A stretch of 9,214 bases of DNA from positions 1 through 9,214 of the forward strand of contig JAADEB010000130.1 of assembly GCA_013153655.1 (NCBI GenBank). The letters are read 5' to 3'. Below are positions 5,840 to 9,214 of this stretch, in pieces (the stretch's first letter is position 1; the number at the start of each line of letters is the position of its first letter). The notes under the pieces were generated by a model. The model had not been told where the DNA came from, searched no databases, and worked only from the letters and a program-made list of their open reading frames with translations. The DNA is from Chlorobiota bacterium (GTDB lineage: Bacteria > Bacteroidota > Bacteroidia > Flavobacteriales > Flavobacteriaceae). The translations under genes were made by a program, and so were the position numbers.

Positions 5840-7051
5840 ATGAAAAAAATAATTTATTTCCTCATCCTCATCCTCATAAGCTTCGTTCCCGGCCTTTATG
5901 CACAAAACAAACCTTTGAAGCCGGAGGAAGCCTTGAAAAAAGCCGGAGAACTCATTCGCCAAAAGAAATATTTATCGGCCTTCAACACATTGAACGAACA
6001 GGATCCCGACAACCGGAATCCCGAGGTGGCGCTCAAAAAAGAAGATATCGTACTGAATTATTTTCTCGTCAGTTTCCAACATCAACTTTTCGGGCTGAAA
6101 GACCTGGAACCCGGCGAAACCGTGGAGCAATTACGCGGCCGGAACGGTGATTACACTTTGGTGCGTTTTCCCGTGGATTCGGTTTTGCTCGATTTGGCGG
6201 CCAAACATCCCCGCAATGCCGACTTGTACAAAGGATTGGGACGTTACTATATGGATTATTATTTCCGCTACCGTAGCATGGTGGAAAATGCGGAAAAATT
6301 CCTGGATATGGCCGAAACCTATTTCCGAAAGGCCTTGGAAATCAATCCCCTTGATGCGGAAACCCATAAAGCTTTGGGCGAACTCTATCATGCACGCGGT
6401 CAATATGACAAGGCCGCCGAAGCCTTTCGAAAAGCCGTAAAAATCAAACCTTCCGACGCCACCGCTCATTACAACTTGGCCTATATGCTGGCTCGCATGC
6501 AACAATACGACGAGGCCGTCCGGGAAGCGCTGGCGGCGGCTAAGCTGTACCAAAAACCCGAAATGAAAGCCGATGCATACGGACTGGCCGGTATTGCCTA
6601 CCTGGAACAAAAACAATGGAAAAAAGCTATTCCCTACCTGGAAAACGCCTATAAAATCGATCCCGAAAATTACGATGTACTCTACGGTCTTACCTATGCT
6701 TATCTCCAAACCGGCAACCGCAAGCACCTGAAAACAGCCAAGGCACTCTTCGACCTGGACCCGCTCAACACTTACACCTATTCCAAACTGGCCACCCTCT
6801 ACGAATCCACCGGCCATTTGGATGAATTAAAACAATTGTTCAAAGAACGGATGCGCCGGTACCAAGCCAACGATTCGGTGGCGGCCAACCTTCATTTTTA
6901 CCTGGGTCAACTTTATCTGCGCGAATCCGACACGGCCAAGGCACGGGAACAATTCCTGCTGGCCAAAGAAGCCTACAAAAATTTCCTACCCGAAGGTCAT
7001 GAAGTCTTCGGAATTATCGATGACAGGTTAAAGGGCTTGAAGGAGGAGTAA
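5840..7051 (+). CDS. Exported tetratricopeptide-repeat protein
   Basis: The 403-residue product begins with MKK and a hydrophobic core (4-18) ending in LYA before QNK. This is a good signal peptide for signal peptidase I, cleaved after residue 21. There is no lipobox cysteine, so it is probably periplasmic rather than a lipoprotein. TPR-like units run from about 126 to 380. The clearest are AETHKALGELYHARGQYDKA (173-192) with its second helix to 206, the unit at 207-240, the one at 244-277 (YGLAGIAYLEQKQWKKAIPY), and 278-311. Residues 22-120 are less repetitive. TPR arrays mediate protein-protein contacts; no enzymatic domain is visible and I cannot name a partner. It lies 138 nt after psd, with only a weak -7-like GATTTTTG (5771-5778) between, so transcription may be separate or read-through. 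It is convergent with ahcY. Confidence 0.85.
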   Translation: MKKIIYFLILILISFVPGLYAQNKPLKPEEALKKAGELIRQKKYLSAFNTLNEQDPDNRNPEVALKKEDIVLNYFLVSFQHQLFGLKDLEPGETVEQLRGRNGDYTLVRFPVDSVLLDLAAKHPRNADLYKGLGRYYMDYYFRYRSMVENAEKFLDMAETYFRKALEINPLDAETHKALGELYHARGQYDKAAEAFRKAVKIKPSDATAHYNLAYMLARMQQYDEAVREALAAAKLYQKPEMKADAYGLAGIAYLEQKQWKKAIPYLENAYKIDPENYDVLYGLTYAYLQTGNRKHLKTAKALFDLDPLNTYTYSKLATLYESTGHLDELKQLFKERMRRYQANDSVAANLHFYLGQLYLRESDTAKAREQFLLAKEAYKNFLPEGHEVFGIIDDRLKGLKEE

Positions 7052-7074
7052 GAATCCGGCCAATTGAATCCTAA

Positions 7075-7137
7075 TATATTTGCTGCATATTTTAAGGCAA
7101 ATATACAATTTATTTGCCGCAAAAATAAGGCGAATAA
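7075..7137. terminator. Alternating inverted repeats between convergent genes
   Basis: Four complementary arms alternate: TATATTTGC (7075-7083), GGCAAATATA (7096-7105), TTATTTGCC (7110-7118) and GGCGAATAA (7129-7137). Arms 1+2 (9 bp, 13-nt loop) and 3+4 (9 bp with one G-T) can form together, or 2+3 alone (8 bp, 7-nt loop). The place, between the 3' ends of the TPR gene and ahcY, suits a two-way terminator, but the stems are A/T-rich and no clean U tract follows. A small palindrome, TGATTT/AAATCA (7168-7181), lies closer to ahcY. Confidence 0.45.
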
Positions 7138-7224
7138 CTCATAAGTATTGGCGCAGAACAACAATAATGATTTAAAAATCAATATTTTGGGGAGCTATTC
7201 CGCTTTGGTAATTCCAAATGAATA

Positions 7225-8637
7225 TCAGTAACGGTAATGTCCGGGTTTGTAAGGACCTTCCACCGGCACATTTATATAGGCGGCTTGTTCGGGCGTGAGG
7301 CGGGTAAGTTTCACCTGCAAATGATCCAGATGTAGCCGGGCCACTTCTTCGTCCAGTTTTTTGGGTAGTACATAAACCCCTGTTTCATAATCCCTTTGCC
7401 ACAAATCCAGTTGGGCCAGCACTTGGTTGGTAAACGACATGCTCATCACAAACGAAGGATGACCGGTGGCATTTCCCAAGTTTACCAAACGGCCGTCCGA
7501 AAGAAGGATGATGGCATGACCGTCGGGAAAGACGTATTTGTCCACTTGCGGTTTGATAGGAATACGCTTTATGCCGGGGTAGGATTTGAGTTTTTCGGTT
7601 TGTATCTCATTGTCGAAATGACCGATATTGCAAACGATAGCGTTGTTTTTCATACGTTCCATATGCTCGATGGTAATCACATCGCGGTTGCCGGTGGCCG
7701 TTACAAATATATCGGCTTTGTCCACCACATCGTCCACCGTGAGCACTTGATAGCCTTCCATGGCGGCTTGAAGAGCGCAAATAGGGTCGATTTCGGTTAC
7801 CACCACCTTGGCACCGTAATTCTTCAAGGCCTGGGCCGACCCTTTCCCCACTTCGCCGTAGCCGCACACCATGGCGGTTTTGCCGGCAATCATAATATCG
7901 GTTCCCCGCTTAATACCATCGATGAGGGATTCACGGCAACCGTAGAGATTATCGAATTTGGATTTGGTAACGGAATCGTTGACATTGATAGCCGGAAACA
8001 GAAGTTTGCCTTCTTCGAAACGTTGATACAAACGATGCACTCCGGTGGTGGTTTCTTCGGACACCCCGCGCACCCGTTTGGCTATCCTGTGCCATTTTTG
8101 CGGATCACGGGCCAGGGTTTCGCGCAATTTTTTCAACAAGGCACGCTCGTCCTCGCTCTCCCCTTCCTTATTCAATATGCCGGGGTTTTCCTCGGCTTCG
8201 TATCCCAAGTGAATCATCAGGGTGGCATCGCCCCCGTCGTCCACAATCAGGTCGGGACCCGAACCGTCGGGCCAGGTTAAAGCCTGCTCGGTGGCCCACC
8301 AATATTCATCCAGGGTTTCGCCTTTCCAGGCAAATACGGGAATACCCGCTTGGGCAATGGCAGCCGCGGCTTCGTCTTGCGTGGAATAAATATTGCAACT
8401 GGCCCAGCGAACATCTGCGCCCAGCTCCACCAAGGTTTCAATCAAAACGGCCGTCTGAACCGTCATATGCAAGGAACCGCTGATCCGGGCTCCTTTGAGA
8501 GGCTTTTGCCCCGCATAACGGCGTCGCAAAGCCATCAGACCGGGCATCTCCTGCTCAGCCAATTGTATTTCCTTACGACCCCAATCCGCAAGCGAAAGAT
8601 CCTTAACCTTAAAATCTTTTTTGACATCCGTTGCCAT
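7225..8637 (-). CDS. ahcY: Adenosylhomocysteinase (S-adenosylhomocysteine hydrolase)
   Basis: Cytosolic NAD-dependent enzyme that reversibly splits S-adenosylhomocysteine into homocysteine and adenosine, removing the product inhibitor of methyltransferases. The 470 residues are full length for the bacterial form with the extra segment (here about 150-190). Visible features are SLHMTVQTAVLIETL (H57), the CNIYSTQDEAAAAI signature (81-94), DDGGDAT (D134), EETTTG (E196), DSVTKSKFDN (K225, D229), the NAD-binding loop GYGEVGKG (259-266), IGHFDNEI (338-345) and the C-terminal KPGHYRY (464-470), which reaches into the neighbouring subunit. The start at 8637 gives MATDVKKDFKVKDLSLADWG, normal for the family. 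Upstream sequence on this strand is A-rich without a Shine-Dalgarno motif; TATTTTTA (8664-8657) is one base off the -7 consensus and has no TTTG partner. No riboswitch fits in the short leader. Confidence 0.97.
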   Translation of the reverse strand: MATDVKKDFKVKDLSLADWGRKEIQLAEQEMPGLMALRRRYAGQKPLKGARISGSLHMTVQTAVLIETLVELGADVRWASCNIYSTQDEAAAAIAQAGIPVFAWKGETLDEYWWATEQALTWPDGSGPDLIVDDGGDATLMIHLGYEAEENPGILNKEGESEDERALLKKLRETLARDPQKWHRIAKRVRGVSEETTTGVHRLYQRFEEGKLLFPAINVNDSVTKSKFDNLYGCRESLIDGIKRGTDIMIAGKTAMVCGYGEVGKGSAQALKNYGAKVVVTEIDPICALQAAMEGYQVLTVDDVVDKADIFVTATGNRDVITIEHMERMKNNAIVCNIGHFDNEIQTEKLKSYPGIKRIPIKPQVDKYVFPDGHAIILLSDGRLVNLGNATGHPSFVMSMSFTNQVLAQLDLWQRDYETGVYVLPKKLDEEVARLHLDHLQVKLTRLTPEQAAYINVPVEGPYKPGHYRY

Positions 8638-8681
8638 AATTCTGTTATTTGGTTCATAAAAATATGAAATTTAATTGAAAT

Positions 8682-8733
8682 GGGATTGGGGATTTGGGAT
8701 TTGGGATTTAGGCATTAGGATTTAGGATTTGGG
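8682..8733 (+). repeat. Heptad array GGGATTT/AGGATTT, possible G-quadruplex
   Basis: Seven consecutive 7-mers: GGGATTG, three GGGATTT, AGGCATT, two AGGATTT, then GGG. The G-runs at 8682-8684, 8688-8691, 8696-8698 and 8703-8705 are spaced by 3-4 nt and satisfy the usual G-quadruplex pattern. The array starts 45 nt upstream of ahcY, with the G-rich strand being the template strand for that gene. It belongs to the same family, in the same orientation, as 822-863. Confidence 0.8.
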
Positions 8734-8751
8734 TTTTTATTTTTCATTATT

Positions 8752-8772
8752 CATCGGTCATCGGTCACCCGT
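8752..8772 (+). repeat. Short 7-bp array (CATCGGT)
   Basis: CATCGGT, CATCGGT and CACCCGT follow each other exactly. The preceding TTCATTAT suggests a decayed further unit. It is directly followed by CTATTCAA and CTGTTCGA (8773-8788) and CAGG, a two-unit remnant of the 8-bp array described in the next entries. Confidence 0.6.
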
Positions 8773-8799
8773 CTATTCAACTGTTCGACAGGAAAAAAT

Positions 8800-8876
8800 C
8801 GGTTTAACGATTTAACGGTTGCACGGTTTAACAGAAATAGGAGATTCCTCAGTCGTAAACTCCTTCGGAATGACAA
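8800..8876 (+). repeat. Composite repeat copy 1: 8-bp array plus palindromic element
   Basis: Four 8-mers (CGGTTTAA, CGATTTAA, CGGTTGCA, CGGTTTAA; 8800-8831) lead into CAGAAATAG and then the element GAGATTCCTC...CGGAATGACAA (8841-8876), whose ends ATTCC and GGAAT are complementary. The 28 nt at 8823-8850 are identical to 8946-8973 in copy 2. The reverse-strand form TTGTCATTCCGA...GGAATCTC resembles a repeat that, from memory, occurs in many bacterial phyla. Confidence 0.75.
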
Positions 8877-8894
8877 GGGCAACTATTTGACTTA

Positions 8895-8918
8895 GTTAAG
8901 GTTAATGTTAAAGTTAAA
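8895..8918 (+). repeat. 6-bp array (GTTAAD)
   Basis: GTTAAG, GTTAAT, GTTAAA, GTTAAA in perfect register, followed by GT. It separates composite copies 1 and 2. Confidence 0.7.
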
Positions 8919-8922
8919 GTAC

Positions 8923-9026
8923 CGATTTAACGATTCAACGATTCAACGGTTTAACAGAAATAGGAGATTCCTCCCGCCTGAGGTGGACACGGCGTCGCTC
9001 GTCCCTCGCTTCCCTCGGAATGACAA
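8923..9026 (+). repeat. Composite repeat copy 2, with inserted 21-nt module
   Basis: The 8-mers CGATTTAA, CGATTCAA, CGATTCAA, CGGTTTAA (8923-8954) lead to CAGAAATAG and a longer element from GAGATTCCTC (8964) to CGGAATGACAA (9026). Between the conserved ends sits, at 8974-8994, a reverse-oriented copy of the 21-nt module found twice at 60-116, followed by GTCGCTCGTCCCTCGCTT. The interior is 27 nt longer than in copy 1, consistent with insertion of one repeat into another. Confidence 0.75.
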
Positions 9027-9052
9027 ACTGCTACAATAAAATCAATACAAGA

Positions 9053-9083
9053 GCTAATAGCTAATGGCTAACGGCTAATGGCT
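9053..9083 (+). repeat. 7-bp array (GCTAATG)
   Basis: GCTAATA, GCTAATG, GCTAACG, GCTAATG, then GCT, in exact 7-bp register. It separates composite copies 2 and 3. Confidence 0.75.
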
Positions 9084-9096
9084 TTTACTATTAAAT

Positions 9097-9214
9097 CTAT
9101 TCAACTTTTCAACTCTTCAACAGAAAAACCACGTTTCCCGTGTCCCGTAGGAGGAGATTGCCACGGCTCCGCTTTCCTTTGCTTATTCCTATGCGGCGGA
9201 GCCTCGCAATGACC
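9097..9214 (+). repeat. Composite repeat copy 3, variant arms, reaching the window edge
   Basis: The 8-mers CTATTCAA, CTTTTCAA, CTCTTCAA (9097-9120) lead to CAGAAA, about 27 nt with CCCGTGTCCCGTAGG, and then GAGATTGCCAC (9154-9164)...CTCGCAATGACC (9214). Inner arms GGCTCCGC (9165-9172) and GCGGAGCC (9196-9203) pair perfectly. Outer arms ATTGC (9157-9161) and GCAAT (9206-9210) pair as well. Compared with copies 1 and 2 both outer arms carry a matching C-to-G / G-to-C change. The true right end may lie outside the window. Confidence 0.7.

Larger units (their letters stand above)
8638..9214. other. Gene-free, repeat-rich right flank
   Basis: No coding region is supported between the ahcY start and the window edge. 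The stretch is a chain of short degenerate tandem arrays with different periods (7, 7, 8, 6, 8, 7 and 8 bp, in order), interleaved with three copies of a palindromic GAGATT...AATGAC element. The promoter of ahcY must lie in the first 40-60 bases. Confidence 0.75.

Noticed and set aside
7396..8280. 294-residue plus-strand open frame opposite ahcY
   Set aside because: Antisense shadow of a complete AhcY with all catalytic motifs; the His/Gly/Phe-rich translation matches no family.
8638..8681. S-adenosylhomocysteine or SAM riboswitch upstream of ahcY
   Set aside because: Less than 45 nt of A/T-rich leader before the heptad array, with no stem arrangement fitting these riboswitches.
8800..9214. 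Possible CRISPR array from regularly recurring GAGATT elements
   Set aside because: Unit lengths differ (36, 63 and at least 61 nt), the interiors are related palindromes, and the spacing holds other tandem arrays rather than unique spacers.

Overview
The window looks like a chromosomal segment of a member of the Bacteroidota (Bacteroidetes), probably a Flavobacteriales-like lineage. The support is the gene order rsfS-ftsH-LUD protein-cdsA-psd, starts preceded by A-rich sequence rather than Shine-Dalgarno motifs, a textbook Bacteroidetes promoter (TTTG, 21-nt spacer, TATTTTTG) before rsfS, and short G-rich and TTAA-rich degenerate repeats in the non-coding DNA. The phylum is well supported; anything finer is inference.

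Layout. Positions 1-1010 hold no believable gene but are packed with structure: a 21-nt repeat module in two copies, four strong hairpins in a row (160-344), an 80-nt tandem duplication (369-526), a G+C island of about 78% (580-762) with a truncated echo (899-915), and a GGGATTT-type heptad array (822-863). From 1024 to 5701 runs a tight plus-strand operon: rsfS (ribosome silencing), ftsH (membrane AAA+ protease), a small LUD-domain protein of unknown role, cdsA (CDP-diacylglycerol synthase) and psd (phosphatidylserine decarboxylase). Junctions are overlaps of 11, 8 and 4 nt, apart from 18 nt between ftsH and the LUD gene. After 138 nt comes a gene for an exported TPR protein (5840-7051). It converges on ahcY (minus strand, 8637-7225), and the two share a gap with alternating inverted repeats. 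Positions 8638-9214 are again gene-free and repeat-rich.

Function. The plus-strand cluster combines ribosome control, inner-membrane protein quality control and two steps of phosphatidylethanolamine synthesis; the linking step, phosphatidylserine synthase, is not in the window. AhcY recycles S-adenosylhomocysteine from methylation reactions. All seven genes look intact and most are ordinary housekeeping genes.

The unusual material is in the two flanks. They share repeat modules in opposite orientations, so this conserved block is bracketed by inverted short repeats. The right flank holds a recurring composite: an 8-bp array, then CAG-AAA, then an imperfect palindrome whose terminal arms differ by a compensatory pair (ATTCC/GGAAT against ATTGC/GCAAT). 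I found no CRISPR array, transposase, phage gene, defence gene, tRNA or rRNA.
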